Source of the DNA: Bacillota bacterium | GTDB taxonomy: Bacteria; Bacillota; Clostridia; Lachnospirales; Bianqueaceae | DNA: 60,179 bases | Assembly (NCBI GenBank): GCA_017620135.1 | Contig: JAFZQZ010000031.1 | Location: 1-60,179 of the forward strand | Direction: 5' to 3' | Shown: piece by piece, positions 9,744 to 18,872 of the stretch | Layout of the letters: each line of letters starts with the position of its first letter | Numbering within the stretch: position 1 is the first letter of the stretch | Made by a program: the position numbers and the translations under genes | Notes under the pieces: model-generated | Told to the model about the DNA's origin: nothing | Database searches by the model: none | What the model saw: the letters and a program-made list of their open reading frames with translations, nothing else

Positions 9744-11696
9744 ATGTCAAGATTAGAACAGATCGTAGCCCATATCGCCAACCAGTCCGGTGCCCAGGAT
9801 CAGGGCCAGGATCTCCAGAAGATCAACGCTTATTTAAATACCCTTACCTCCCGCTTCCAGGATCTTTCCGCCAGAGAGGACGATGATGATTTCTCTCCCG
9901 ATGAGGAAGCCGAACTGAAACTGGTTCAGTATCTCCAGGATAAAACACAGGAGCTTCTGGAGAAAGAAAGGGAGCTCAAAGAAGCTCTGGATGCTCAGCC
10001 CAGAAACCAGGAAGCGATCCGCAGCGCCATGCGCGGCGCCATGCAGGCTTCCACGGAACTGGACAACATGTATACCCAGCTCAAGAGCGTATATCCTGAT
10101 TCTCCTGCCGTCACCGGCGCCGGTGATTTTGACGCCCTGTGGCAGACCGAGACCTTTGAAGACGCCGCCGAGACCCTGTCGGATATCGGCAATTACCGCC
10201 GCAGCCGTGTGGCTCAGGATATTGAAGACGGTGTTCCGGAGGACCAGTTCCGCGGATATCGGCGTGAATACCGCCGTGGTGAACCACGTCAGTTCTTTTC
10301 CGGGCTGGATGATCCGTCCGATTATATCGACGAAAATGCCGAACCGGAAGAAGGTCCCATTATTTCCATGGAAGACCTGCAGGGCAAACAGCGGACCGCC
10401 TACGGGGCTCTGGACGCGCCGACCTCTGTCACTCTGCTTTCCTCACAGCTTCAGGTGGCCGGCCGTCTCATGAAGACCAAAGTCAGCAGAGATCCCGATC
10501 TCTCGGATGAGGATAATGAGATCTATCAGAATCTGGGAGACAAACTGAACGAATACAGCGCCGCCCTCAATAATCTTGTTCATGTAGATCCGGACGATGA
10601 CCCGGAGAGATTTGCGGAGAATCTGAAAAAAGTCTCCACGCTGCCCGCTTTTCTCGGTCAGAGAAATCTGCATAACCGCCAGACCAATTACAAACTGATC
10701 GCGAATATCCTTGATGAGCCCGTCAGCAACTCCAGCAGCCGGCTCCTGGACAACGCTCTCGACGGGACCTCGAACTTCTTACAGATGGATCTGAACGTCC
10801 GCCATCTGAATCCCGACTTTGATCCCATCAGGACTCCCGGTAAAGAGCCGGAAGCCGGATCCGCGGATGATCCTATCCTTTCCACTGAGAATGGTGAATA
10901 TTTCTTCTCCGAGAACCCGAAGGAAGATCTCGCCAAAGGTCTTGCCGAGACGACTTTCCGTGTGCAGGATCCCAACGCGAATCCCTCCGAAGCGCAGCTG
11001 AAAAAACGCGCGGCCCAGATCAAGGAAATGCCGATGTTCGTTCAGCTTTCGAAGGATCCGGCCCGTATGGAAAAGATCCTTCGCAGCAAAGACTACACCC
11101 GTACCATGCAGTCCTTCATCTCCCCGTTCAGCACCTGCTCCACTGCCAGGAAAAAAGAAACCCTCGAAAAGCTGAAAATGCTGAAAGAAGCCGGTACGTT
11201 CGACTCCAAACAGAATCGCTCTTCCAAGTGGTGCAATCTGATGGACAGCCTGGACGCCATCGACACCAGCGATCCCGAAACGTATGATCGTCAGCTGCAG
11301 TCGATCTTCGACAAAACCGAGATCTATCAGAAAGGAAAGAAGGCCCTCGGCCGCGATGAAGGCGTCAACCGCCGGTTCGGCCAGAGTGTCAATATTCTCG
11401 GAGTCCTGGCGCAGGCCGGCGACGCCCCCAAGGACCGCTGCAACGTTCTCGTGGACCGTACCAACTACGTCCGCACCCGCTGGGGAAGAACGCAGCCCAC
11501 GATCTCTCTTGCCGCGAGCACGCTGCCCATGGTAGACAAAGTCAACAAGGATTATAACGATATCCAGGTCGCACAGAAAGACCTCTACAAACGTCATCAG
11601 CTGAAAAACAACCAGCTCTTCCCCGACTACAGTCTGCTCAGAGCCCTGCCCGACGAAACCGTCAAAAAGCAGCCCGAAAAGAATTTGAACATCTGA
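9744..11696 (+). CDS. Large hydrophilic protein of unknown function
   Basis: 650 residues from the ATG at 9744 (AAAGGA nine bases upstream); an in-frame start at 9663 lies upstream of the promoter and is unlikely. I do not recognise a family. The protein is charged, mostly helical and free of signal peptide and membrane segments. It opens with a helical, acidic segment (LEQIVAHIANQSG, then a patch around AREDDDDFSPDEEAEL, then DKTQELLEKERELKEAL), and the middle has several acidic proline-rich linkers. Only two cysteine-bearing stretches are seen (FSTCSTARKK, SKWCNLMD). It is monocistronic, with its own promoter and terminator, between the metK operon and the TIR module. Its composition and layout recall the 920-residue protein at 31884-34646, but I saw no clear alignment. 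Confidence 0.8.
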   Translation: MSRLEQIVAHIANQSGAQDQGQDLQKINAYLNTLTSRFQDLSAREDDDDFSPDEEAELKLVQYLQDKTQELLEKERELKEALDAQPRNQEAIRSAMRGAMQASTELDNMYTQLKSVYPDSPAVTGAGDFDALWQTETFEDAAETLSDIGNYRRSRVAQDIEDGVPEDQFRGYRREYRRGEPRQFFSGLDDPSDYIDENAEPEEGPIISMEDLQGKQRTAYGALDAPTSVTLLSSQLQVAGRLMKTKVSRDPDLSDEDNEIYQNLGDKLNEYSAALNNLVHVDPDDDPERFAENLKKVSTLPAFLGQRNLHNRQTNYKLIANILDEPVSNSSSRLLDNALDGTSNFLQMDLNVRHLNPDFDPIRTPGKEPEAGSADDPILSTENGEYFFSENPKEDLAKGLAETTFRVQDPNANPSEAQLKKRAAQIKEMPMFVQLSKDPARMEKILRSKDYTRTMQSFISPFSTCSTARKKETLEKLKMLKEAGTFDSKQNRSSKWCNLMDSLDAIDTSDPETYDRQLQSIFDKTEIYQKGKKALGRDEGVNRRFGQSVNILGVLAQAGDAPKDRCNVLVDRTNYVRTRWGRTQPTISLAASTLPMVDKVNKDYNDIQVAQKDLYKRHQLKNNQLFPDYSLLRALPDETVKKQPEKNLNI

Positions 11697-11722
11697 CCTT
11701 CCTGTTCCGATCAAACAGACGA

Positions 11723-11763
11723 AGGACCACAGCCATCATCAGAAAGCTGTGGTCCTTTTTCCT
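11723..11763 (+). terminator. Rho-independent terminator
   Basis: A perfect 11-bp stem (AGGACCACAGC paired with GCTGTGGTCCT), a 12-base loop, then a T run at 11757-11760 and beyond. It ends the plus-strand gene that stops at 11696. Confidence 0.92.
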
Positions 11764-11764
11764 T

Positions 11765-12181
11765 TCACTTTTTCAGGATCGTGTCCAGCAGAGGATAGAT
11801 CTCCTCTTCGGTTTCGTACGGATAGATCTTAAAATACGGATCGCCGGTCAGCATGGCGGAAAGCTGGGTCTTCGTCCGGTCGTAGAACAGGTAGCAGGGA
11901 ACCCCTATCTTCTCCGCGTAGGCCAGTTCATAACCGACGCCCAGCGACGGACAGGTGCATTCGCCGATCAGCAGATCGCTTTCCCGAAGCCACCCCGTAT
12001 CCTGCTCATAGATCTCGGCATCCTTGTTTCTGCCCCGTTCCAGAAGGTTCAGCTCCGGATGCCCGACATGCTCGGTCAGTACGATATCCGTCCGCTGGAT
12101 ATATTCGATCATCCGCTGATATAATCCGGCGTCCACCCTTCCGCCTCGGATGGATCCGGCGAAATATACTTTCTGATTCAT
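11765..12181 (-). CDS. DNPH1/Rcl-like 2'-deoxynucleoside 5'-phosphate N-hydrolase
   Basis: A 138-residue member of the nucleoside 2-deoxyribosyltransferase superfamily, closest to mammalian DNPH1 (Rcl), which cleaves the N-glycosidic bond of deoxynucleoside monophosphates. The catalytic frame is complete: Y6 in VYFAGSIRGG, the aspartate of EQDTGWL, the glutamate of SLGVGYELAYA, and the LSAM segment that in DNPH1 reaches the partner subunit. The ATG at 12181 has AAAGGA six bases upstream; a longer in-frame start at 12307 would lie inside the TIR gene. It starts 12 bases after the TIR gene stop, so the two form an operon. It could serve nucleotide sanitation or process a TIR-made nucleotide; the sequence does not decide. 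Confidence 0.9.
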   Translation of the reverse strand: MNQKVYFAGSIRGGRVDAGLYQRMIEYIQRTDIVLTEHVGHPELNLLERGRNKDAEIYEQDTGWLRESDLLIGECTCPSLGVGYELAYAEKIGVPCYLFYDRTKTQLSAMLTGDPYFKIYPYETEEEIYPLLDTILKK

Positions 12182-12192
12182 AGTTTTTCCTT

Positions 12193-15100
12193 TCAATCTC
12201 CTACATACGACCTGGCCCATTCGGTCAGGTCTTCTATTGTATGGATCCGGCAGATGCCGCCGATCCTTCCCGTTACGATAAACGCATTTGCGTGCTTGGC
12301 CGACCACCAGCAGACATCCTCTGTCCGGAGCGTGACCGCCCAGGTAACTGTATCCAGTGCCGTAGTCCAGTATTTGGCTCTGTAATCGTCAAAATCGGTT
12401 TTTCCACTTTCATTTGCCGCGATCAGGACCAGCCGGTCGTTATCCGTTTCCTCAACGGCATAGAATCGATCGATCAGATCCGCGGAGGATTCGCTGAAAC
12501 AGTGTGTCAGAGAAAAGAGCAGTTCTTTGGTTTCCACATCAAAACAGTCGATCCGTCCGTTCACGGTCAGGATCAAAAGAAAACGATCCGAATCAGAGAA
12601 GCAGATATCCTGGATCTCGCCCTTGGCGTAATGGATCTTTTCGGTAAGAGAATCCGCTTTCTGTTTTTTCAGATCATACAGCGATACTGCCCCTACGTCG
12701 TATACGACAGCCAGATATGGGTCCCGATTGGACAGGACCATATGCGTCACGGTAAACTCATCCACGTCTTCCGTGATCATCAGTTTATATCCTGTCTTCA
12801 CGTTTTTCGCCACGAGCATCATTTTTTCCGATACGACCGTTTTATAAAGAGCCGGTGTATACTCCGTAGCCGCCATCGTTTCCTCCAGCATCAGCGGGTA
12901 TCCCCATCCGGCGATCCATCCGTTTTTCCCGACGGCAAAATGATCAAGAAAACGATCATTTGAGCTATACTGCATGGCGATTCCGTCCTGGATAGACGCG
13001 CACTCTTCCATTTTCCTGCCGTTCAGATAACAGTCCGGAGCTGCCCACACGGTCGTCGATCCCAGTTCTCCGAATGACGGGATCGATTCTCCTGTCGGAT
13101 CAGTCCGGCATATATAAAGCAGTTCCCCGTTTTCCAGCACAGCTGCCAGATATTTCTGATCATCGTCCGGCGTCTCGCCTATTTCTTCTACTGTCCCGTC
13201 CAGCCCATAGATCCTCCCATAGAGCAGGAAATGACTGTCATCGGTCGGAAGCGGTCTTATATCCTGTCTGTGCAGTGGAAACGCAAACGGAGCCAGCGAG
13301 ACCGCTCTTTCTTCCAGAACAGTTCCGGTCGTCAGATCGACGGATCTGACATGTGCCAGGGTTTCATCCTTCGCGTCCGGGAAGAAACACATGATCCTGT
13401 CTCCGGACGGCGTCGGCTCCGAAAAAGCGCAGTCGGTGTCGGGTGAGATGAAACTTTCTTTGTAGTCCTTATCATAAGCAACATTCAGGGCCAGTATAAA
13501 TCCGGGCTGAGTACGCGACGCAGCCAGGATATAATCGCCATACACATCTCCTGATCCGGAAACGCAGTGATAAAGCGTGGAGATATCCTCTACCGGCAGA
13601 TCTACATAACCGCCGCTCATAACTGTCTCTTCCGTACTGTAAGGGATCTGATAAACGATCCGTTTCCCGTTTTCGGTGATCAGTTCCAGCTGCTCTGTTT
13701 CTTTGTCCCACCAGATCGCGGAAACGACCGGACTTTCCAGCGTCCAGAAGTCGTGGAGGCTTCCGTCTTTTTTATCGATCAGATAGATGCTGTTCCGCAG
13801 AATGATGACAAACAGATTTTCACCGGAAAGCATAGGTATGTACGGTCTTTCTGCATACTGATAATCACTGTCGAACCCGCTCAAAGAAGAAATCGAGCCG
13901 TTCCAGCTGTTCAGGACCGTTTCTTTCTCCGGATAACAGATAATGGAATAGACAAGGTTCTGGAAAGCGATAGACCAGTATACCGAGCTATTGTCAGAAG
14001 CGATCTCCATCCCCAGGATCATCTTTGGCCGGACGAGCAGTTCTTCGATCACGCTCAGCTGATAACCAGGATCATACGTTCCCAGAAACAGCTTCACTTT
14101 TGTTCCGTCCTGCTGCAGTGTAGGAAGCGCGAAGGCCAGGATGGAATTGTCATCGGAAAAATCACCGCCATAATCATAGATGTGGTCATCCCGATCGATA
14201 CAGACATGGTAAGGATCATCCGGAAGAAGATACAGGCGGACGGTTTCACCGGTTTTTGTGTCTAAAACGTTGATCATCATGTCCGCGGATGATTCAGGAC
14301 GCAGACTCGCCTTATCCTCTTTCCCCGGGCTCAGTTCATTCGTGACGTCCTCTAAATTTTTATTCCAGTCGAGTACCGCGAACAACGACTGATCATCGGA
14401 GATGACCTGAAACTGGTTGGGTAGATCGTATTCATATGTCCAGACGACCGATCCGTCGGTCATGGATAAAGCTGTCAGCTTCTCTGGATACTTGCAGAGC
14501 AAATACCCGCTTTCCAGGGCGTACAGCCAAGGCGTACCAGTCGTATTCAAAGGGATATTCCAGAGAGCCTGTCCACTTGTCATATCCAGTGCGGCGATGT
14601 TTCCCACCTGATCGGCGGTAAACGCGATCCTGCCATCAGCCGAAGCGCACAGTCTCTCGATATCCGTGGGCTGTGAACCCATCGGTGTGAACTGATTTCT
14701 CCCCGGGGAATAAGCCCCCAACGCATCACTTAGCAGTTTTTCCACCCGGTGATCGTAGATATCCGGACTTTTTCCTTCCACCGCGGCCAACGCATCTTCC
14801 AGCGCGCCGAACAGGTCATAGTTTTCCAGTTTGGAGATCCCGGTGTCCACCAGCGCGGTAGACAGATTCTTTTCCAGTTCCCGGTTCTTTTCTGAGATCT
14901 GCGCGTTTTTTACCAGTACCACACCGACAATGACCGCCATCACGGCAAACCCGGCGAGCGCCGCCATCAGCAGGCGCGTCGTCCTGGCACGATGTTCTCT
15001 CTGCCACAGCGCGTCGAAAGGACAGCCCAGGATAGCGGCACAAAGCCGCAGGCTCTCCTTTTTGAAACTCTTCCTGTTGATCGTATGATCCGAGCTGGAA

Positions 15101-15549
15101 ATGTTCGCAGCCAACGGCTCGACATTTGCCAGGATATTGCCGTTTCTGTCCCGGATAAACCGCAGCATATCCGGGAAAGACTGTTCCGGGCTTCCGTCCG
15201 CCAGTACGGCCAGCACATGATTCCGGTCATGAGTCTGCAGAAAGTATTGGATCTCTGCCATGCACCACTGAGATAGCTGCAGCTGCGGTGTACAGATCAC
15301 GATCAGATACTGTGAATGATCCAGGGCATACTTGATGCTTCCCGACAGGCTCGCGGAAGCGGGAAGTTCATCTTCGTCGCGAAAGCAAAGACCGAGCTTC
15401 TTCCCTCCGGTACGCCTTCGGTATTCCTTCGGTACGACAAAGTTCTCGATCCTCTTCTGGATTTTGATGGCTGCTTCCCGGTCCAGCGGCAGATGCCGAT
15501 AACTGATAAAGGCAGCGTACGAGCGCTCATCCGTTTTCGGTGTATTCAT
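12193..15549 (-). CDS. TIR domain - transmembrane - beta-propeller protein
   Basis: 1118 residues. Residues ~10-130 are a TIR domain: YAAFISYRHLPLD, LCFRDEDELPASASLS, YLIVICTPQLQLSQWCMAEI, in which E99 of the SxWCxxE motif is the expected NADase glutamate. A single membrane helix follows (~193-213, LLMAALAGFAVMAVIVGVVLV), then a short coiled coil (KNRELEKNLSTAL), and from ~280 a long set of beta-propeller-like repeats (IAALDMTSGQALWNIPL and similar quinoprotein/WD-type blades) that should lie outside the membrane. The layout suggests a sensor coupling an outer propeller to a cytosolic TIR enzyme. GGGAG lies five bases before the ATG. TIR-propeller proteins occur in Clostridia, but pairing with a DNPH1-like enzyme is notable. 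Confidence 0.9.
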   Translation of the reverse strand: MNTPKTDERSYAAFISYRHLPLDREAAIKIQKRIENFVVPKEYRRRTGGKKLGLCFRDEDELPASASLSGSIKYALDHSQYLIVICTPQLQLSQWCMAEIQYFLQTHDRNHVLAVLADGSPEQSFPDMLRFIRDRNGNILANVEPLAANISSSDHTINRKSFKKESLRLCAAILGCPFDALWQREHRARTTRLLMAALAGFAVMAVIVGVVLVKNAQISEKNRELEKNLSTALVDTGISKLENYDLFGALEDALAAVEGKSPDIYDHRVEKLLSDALGAYSPGRNQFTPMGSQPTDIERLCASADGRIAFTADQVGNIAALDMTSGQALWNIPLNTTGTPWLYALESGYLLCKYPEKLTALSMTDGSVVWTYEYDLPNQFQVISDDQSLFAVLDWNKNLEDVTNELSPGKEDKASLRPESSADMMINVLDTKTGETVRLYLLPDDPYHVCIDRDDHIYDYGGDFSDDNSILAFALPTLQQDGTKVKLFLGTYDPGYQLSVIEELLVRPKMILGMEIASDNSSVYWSIAFQNLVYSIICYPEKETVLNSWNGSISSLSGFDSDYQYAERPYIPMLSGENLFVIILRNSIYLIDKKDGSLHDFWTLESPVVSAIWWDKETEQLELITENGKRIVYQIPYSTEETVMSGGYVDLPVEDISTLYHCVSGSGDVYGDYILAASRTQPGFILALNVAYDKDYKESFISPDTDCAFSEPTPSGDRIMCFFPDAKDETLAHVRSVDLTTGTVLEERAVSLAPFAFPLHRQDIRPLPTDDSHFLLYGRIYGLDGTVEEIGETPDDDQKYLAAVLENGELLYICRTDPTGESIPSFGELGSTTVWAAPDCYLNGRKMEECASIQDGIAMQYSSNDRFLDHFAVGKNGWIAGWGYPLMLEETMAATEYTPALYKTVVSEKMMLVAKNVKTGYKLMITEDVDEFTVTHMVLSNRDPYLAVVYDVGAVSLYDLKKQKADSLTEKIHYAKGEIQDICFSDSDRFLLILTVNGRIDCFDVETKELLFSLTHCFSESSADLIDRFYAVEETDNDRLVLIAANESGKTDFDDYRAKYWTTALDTVTWAVTLRTEDVCWWSAKHANAFIVTGRIGGICRIHTIEDLTEWARSYVGD

Positions 15550-15615
15550 AATGGCTCCCTGTTTTCTGTGTGTGTTCCATCATAACACAAATCCGTCGGC
15601 ATTTCATTTCTTTCG

Positions 15616-15653
15616 ATAAAAAAAGGCAGGGTTCCTGTTCTTCACAGGTCCCC
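15616..15653 (-). terminator. Terminator of hxlR-type gene
   Basis: Read on the minus strand, a stem containing ACCTGT/ACAGGA flanked by GGG/CCC, then TGCC and a run of seven T. It lies ~40 bases after the HxlR stop and separates it from the TIR gene. Confidence 0.75.
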
Positions 15654-15691
15654 CGCGGTCTTCATGTTCTTAAGTGTCTATATGATGTTCT

Positions 15692-16072
15692 TTACTCTTT
15701 TTCACAATTGAGGCTTTCTTCCCGGATCTGCTCCGCGCCCCAGTCCCGGAGCGCCAGAAGCGCGGGAAGGAGGGTCTTCCCCTTACAGCTCAAGGTATAT
15801 TCGACTCTCGGCGGAATACAGTCATACTGGATCCGTTCGATCATTTTATGTTCTTCCAGCTCGTCCAGTGTCTTGGAAAGCATGGCATCCGTGAGCTTTA
15901 ACGCTTTGCGGATCTCGGAAAACCGCATAGGCTTCTCGCTTTTTGCCAGCTGCCAGAGGATCGGGATCTTCCATTTCTGTCCGATCACCGATACTGCGTA
16001 CATGATCGGACAAATGTTGCCTCCTTCCCGGATCCTGGCTAAAATCTCCTGATACTTTTCTTCCCAAGTCAT
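15692..16072 (-). CDS. HxlR family winged-helix regulator
   Basis: A 126-residue HxlR/DUF24 regulator. It has the family's conserved cysteine just before the DNA-binding domain (NICPIMYAVSVIGQKWKI), then LWQLAKSEKPMRFSEIRKAL, LSKTLDELEEHKMIER and PRVEYTLSCKGKTLLPAL. Members such as YodB and HypR sense thiol-reactive or oxidative signals through that cysteine. It is divergent from a cystine-type transporter operon and shares a 130-bp control region with it, so it is the likely local regulator. The ATG at 16072 has GAGG ~11 bases upstream; a longer frame to 16177 would run through the promoter. Confidence 0.9.
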   Translation of the reverse strand: MTWEEKYQEILARIREGGNICPIMYAVSVIGQKWKIPILWQLAKSEKPMRFSEIRKALKLTDAMLSKTLDELEEHKMIERIQYDCIPPRVEYTLSCKGKTLLPALLALRDWGAEQIREESLNCEKE

Positions 16073-16086
16073 TTGAAAAAAAACCT

Positions 16087-16163
16087 CACTATGAAAAAAG
16101 ATAGTACTTGTAAAAATAATTGTAGTGTGATAGTATTGTAAACCTAAAGACACTTTTTTGCAA
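16087..16163. promoter_or_regulatory. Divergent promoters and operator repeats between hxlR and the cystine operon
   Basis: Plus strand: TTGTAA (16108-16113), 17 bp, TAGTAT (16131-16136). Minus strand: TTGCAA (16163-16158), 17 bp, TACAAT (16140-16135). The two -10 boxes overlap, so the promoters compete. A direct repeat GATAGTACTTGTAA (16100) / GATAGTATTGTAA (16129) covers the plus -35 and -10, and ACTAT...ATAGT arms lie at 16088-16105. These are good candidates for the HxlR operator. Confidence 0.6.
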
Positions 16164-16201
16164 GATGTTTTTGGCAATCATTTTCAGGAGGAGTTACAAA
16201 A

Positions 16202-16993
16202 ATGAAGAAATTCCTGGCCCTGCTGCTTGTGGCAGCCTTGTGTGTTGCATTAGTCGGCTGCGCTCAGAAGAAAAAGAGTCTTCTCGAGACCATTAAAGAG
16301 CGCGGCACTCTCATCGTCGGTACCGAAGGGACCTGGAGCCCCTACACCTACCACGATGCCACTACGGATGAACTTGTCGGCTTTGAAGTAGAAGTCGCCC
16401 GTTATATCGCCGACTACATGGGCGTCGAGATCCAGTTTGTCGAGACCGCGTGGAGTTCGATCTTCGCCGCTCTGGACGCGGGTCAGATCGATACCGTAAT
16501 CAACAGCGTATCCTACAACGAAGAAAGAGCCGAAAAGTATGATTTTTCCCAGCCCTACAATTATACCCAGTACGCTATCATGACCCTTGCGGACAATGAT
16601 GAGATCAATTCCCTCGCGGATGTGGCCGGCAAGGTCTCCTCCAATGATCCCACCAGTACGATCGGTATGTTTGCCGAGGCGAACGGCGTCATCTTTGACG
16701 AAGTCAAGGAAGCCGCTCAGGCGATCAGCGAAGTCAAGAACGGCCGTGCCGAAGTCACTTTCAGCACCACGGTCGGTTTCGCGGATTACTTCAAGAATCA
16801 TCCGGAAGAGGAATCTCTCTTCAAGGTCATCGTTGTCAGTGACCCCGAACCCAACGCCTATGTCCCCTGCCTGAAAGGGAACGAAGACTTCATCGCTGTC
16901 GTTAACGAAGCCCTGGCGCAGGCCAAAGCGGACGGTACTCTGTCTGCCCTCGCGCTGAAGTATTTTGATGTCGATACTACTACCGGAGAATAA
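16202..16993 (+). CDS. Cystine/amino-acid ABC transporter substrate-binding lipoprotein
   Basis: 263 residues with a lipoprotein signal (lipobox LVGC, Cys20) and the family 3 solute-binding fold: GTLIVGTEGTWSPYTYHD, LVGFEVEVARYIADYMGVEI, WSSIFAALDAGQIDTVINS, YDFSQPYNYTQYAI. The order binding protein, permease, ATPase followed by a D-cysteine desulfhydrase matches the E. coli fliY-yecS-yecC/dcyD neighbourhood, so cystine is the best guess for the ligand. AGGAGG lies ten bases before the ATG. Confidence 0.9.
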   Translation: MKKFLALLLVAALCVALVGCAQKKKSLLETIKERGTLIVGTEGTWSPYTYHDATTDELVGFEVEVARYIADYMGVEIQFVETAWSSIFAALDAGQIDTVINSVSYNEERAEKYDFSQPYNYTQYAIMTLADNDEINSLADVAGKVSSNDPTSTIGMFAEANGVIFDEVKEAAQAISEVKNGRAEVTFSTTVGFADYFKNHPEEESLFKVIVVSDPEPNAYVPCLKGNEDFIAVVNEALAQAKADGTLSALALKYFDVDTTTGE

Positions 16994-17004
16994 TACTACT
17001 TACA

Positions 17005-17667
17005 ATGACTGAACGAATCCTCACCGAACTCGTAGAGTCTTTCTGGAAACTGTTCATGGTCGGCCTGAAGGTCACGATCCCTCTGACGCTGGCCGCTTTT
17101 TCCACGGGACTTCTCATTGCTTTCCTCGTCGCGTTGGTACAGATCGCCAAGGTCCCCGTCATGCGGAGACTGGTCAGAGTCTATATCTGGATCATCCGAT
17201 GCACCCCCATGATCGTGCAGCTGTTTGTCGTGTATTTCGGTCTGCCGACCATCGGGATCAAGTTCAGCTCGTTTGTCAGCGCGTGGCTCGTCATGTCGCT
17301 CAGCATCGGCGCGTACTGCTCGGAGACCGTCCGGGCGGCCATCGAGTCGGTGCCGGTCGGCCAGCTGGAAGCCTGCTACTGCGACGGTCTGACCTTCTGG
17401 CAGGCGATGATCCATGTCATCGTGCCGCAGGCGCTTCGGACCGCGTTCCCGCCGCTTTCCAACTCGATCATCGGTCTGGTCAAGGATACCTCCCTGGCCT
17501 ACAGCGTCGCGCTGGTCGAGATCCTGGCGACGGCCCAGAGGATCGCGGCCAGGACCTATGACTATTTCTGGCTGTACCTGGAAGCCGGTCTGATCTACCT
17601 GATCTTCTGCTCGGTCCTCACCGTTTTGCAGAGAAAGGCGGAAGCCGCGCTGGAGAGGAGACGGTAA
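17005..17667 (+). CDS. Amino-acid (cystine-type) ABC transporter permease
   Basis: 220 residues, polar amino-acid permease of the His/Glu/Gln/Arg/opine type, with about five membrane helices. The EAA-like loop is ETVRAAIESVPVGQLEACYC, followed by MIHVIVPQALRTAFPPLSNS. It starts 11 bases after the binding-protein gene with no clear ribosome binding site close by, so coupled translation is likely. Confidence 0.92.
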   Translation: MTERILTELVESFWKLFMVGLKVTIPLTLAAFSTGLLIAFLVALVQIAKVPVMRRLVRVYIWIIRCTPMIVQLFVVYFGLPTIGIKFSSFVSAWLVMSLSIGAYCSETVRAAIESVPVGQLEACYCDGLTFWQAMIHVIVPQALRTAFPPLSNSIIGLVKDTSLAYSVALVEILATAQRIAARTYDYFWLYLEAGLIYLIFCSVLTVLQRKAEAALERRR

Positions 17668-17668
17668 G

Positions 17669-18469
17669 ATGCTGCGCCTTCAAAACGTGTATAAAAAGTT
17701 CGGTGACAATGTCGTTCTGAACAATGTCAGCCTGGATGTGAATCAGGGTGACGTCGTCGCGATCCTGGGCCCCAGCGGCTCCGGCAAAACGACCCTGCTT
17801 CGCTGTGCCGGTTATCTGACCAAGGCCGACAGCGGAACGCTCATTCTGGATGACCGTCAGTATGATATGAAAAAGATCTCTTCCAGAGATCTTCGGGAAT
17901 ACCGCCAGAAAGTCGGTTTTGTTTTCCAGAACTTCAATCTGTACGGAAACAAGACCGCCCTTGGCAATGTGACTTTAGGTCTTCGGGTCTCTCAGAAAAT
18001 GCCGAAAGCGCAGGCCGAGGAGATCGGAAAAAGCCTTCTGGAACGGGTCGGCCTTGCGGACAGGATGGACTATTATCCTTCCAAGCTCTCCGGCGGTCAG
18101 CAGCAGCGTGTTGCGATCGCCCGCGCGCTCGCGACCAATCCGGAAGTCGTTTTCTTCGACGAGCCCACTTCGGCACTTGATCCGGAGCTGACCGGCGAGG
18201 TGCTGAACGTCATCAAGCAGCTGGCCGATGAAGGCTGGACGATGCTGGTGGTGACCCACGAGATGGAATTCGCGAAAAAAGTCGCGACCCGCGTGGTCTT
18301 TATGGAAGACGGCGAGATCGTGGAAGAGAACAACGCGAAAGAATTCTTCGAGAACCCGCAGAAAGAACGAACGAAAGAGTTTATTTTCAAGTCAACGACC
18401 TGGGCATCCACCGCGAAAAAGGATGATTCCGGGGACAATAGCACGAAACAGGAAACTATCGAATCATAA
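17669..18469 (+). CDS. Amino-acid (cystine-type) ABC transporter ATP-binding protein
   Basis: 266 residues. Walker A GPSGSGKTTLLR (~36-43), Q-loop at FVFQNFNL, signature KLSGGQQQRVAIARAL, Walker B VVFFDEPTSALDPE and the switch histidine in VVTHEMEFA, all intact. It starts one base after the permease stop with GAGGAG upstream. The C-terminal ~25 residues are polar and variable. Confidence 0.95.
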   Translation: MLRLQNVYKKFGDNVVLNNVSLDVNQGDVVAILGPSGSGKTTLLRCAGYLTKADSGTLILDDRQYDMKKISSRDLREYRQKVGFVFQNFNLYGNKTALGNVTLGLRVSQKMPKAQAEEIGKSLLERVGLADRMDYYPSKLSGGQQQRVAIARALATNPEVVFFDEPTSALDPELTGEVLNVIKQLADEGWTMLVVTHEMEFAKKVATRVVFMEDGEIVEENNAKEFFENPQKERTKEFIFKSTTWASTAKKDDSGDNSTKQETIES

Positions 18470-18484
18470 TCGGAGGAAATGATC

Positions 18485-18871
18485 ATGTATCTCAGAAACG
18501 TAGGTATCTTCGTTAAAGATCTGGAAGGAGCCAAAACCTTCTTCGAAAGCTATTTCGGAGCCAAGGTGCTCAAAACCTATGACGAGCCGGAGAAAAACTA
18601 TTATTCTTATATCATGCATCTGGACGGAACCGGCTGGATCGAACTGATGTGCAAACCGGAGACTGTCGATCTTCCGAAAGATCCGAACCGTCTGGGCCTT
18701 GCTCATATCTGCATCTGCGCGGACAGTCGCGAGCAGCTGAACACCATTATAGCCCGGTTCAAGGAAGACGGGTATAAGATCCAGTATGAGCCCTCTTCAC
18801 CGGAAGGCCCCGGAGAGGTCCGTGCCGTTACTTTCGAAGATATTGTCATCGAAGTCAACTACGGATATTGA
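18485..18871 (+). CDS. VOC (glyoxalase/bleomycin-resistance fold) family protein
   Basis: 128 residues with one vicinal-oxygen-chelate domain in two beta-alpha-beta-beta-beta halves: YLRNVGIFVKDLEGAKTFFE, GWIELMCKPE, then LAHICICADSREQLNTI and IVIEVNYGY. Possible metal ligands are the H of LAHICI and the C-terminal glutamate of IVIEV. The ATG at 18485 has GGAGG at eight bases; the ATG at 18479 is only two bases from it. Placed between the transporter and dcyD, it may act on a sulfur amino acid derived compound, but no substrate can be read. Confidence 0.82.
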   Translation: MYLRNVGIFVKDLEGAKTFFESYFGAKVLKTYDEPEKNYYSYIMHLDGTGWIELMCKPETVDLPKDPNRLGLAHICICADSREQLNTIIARFKEDGYKIQYEPSSPEGPGEVRAVTFEDIVIEVNYGY

Positions 18872-18872
18872 T

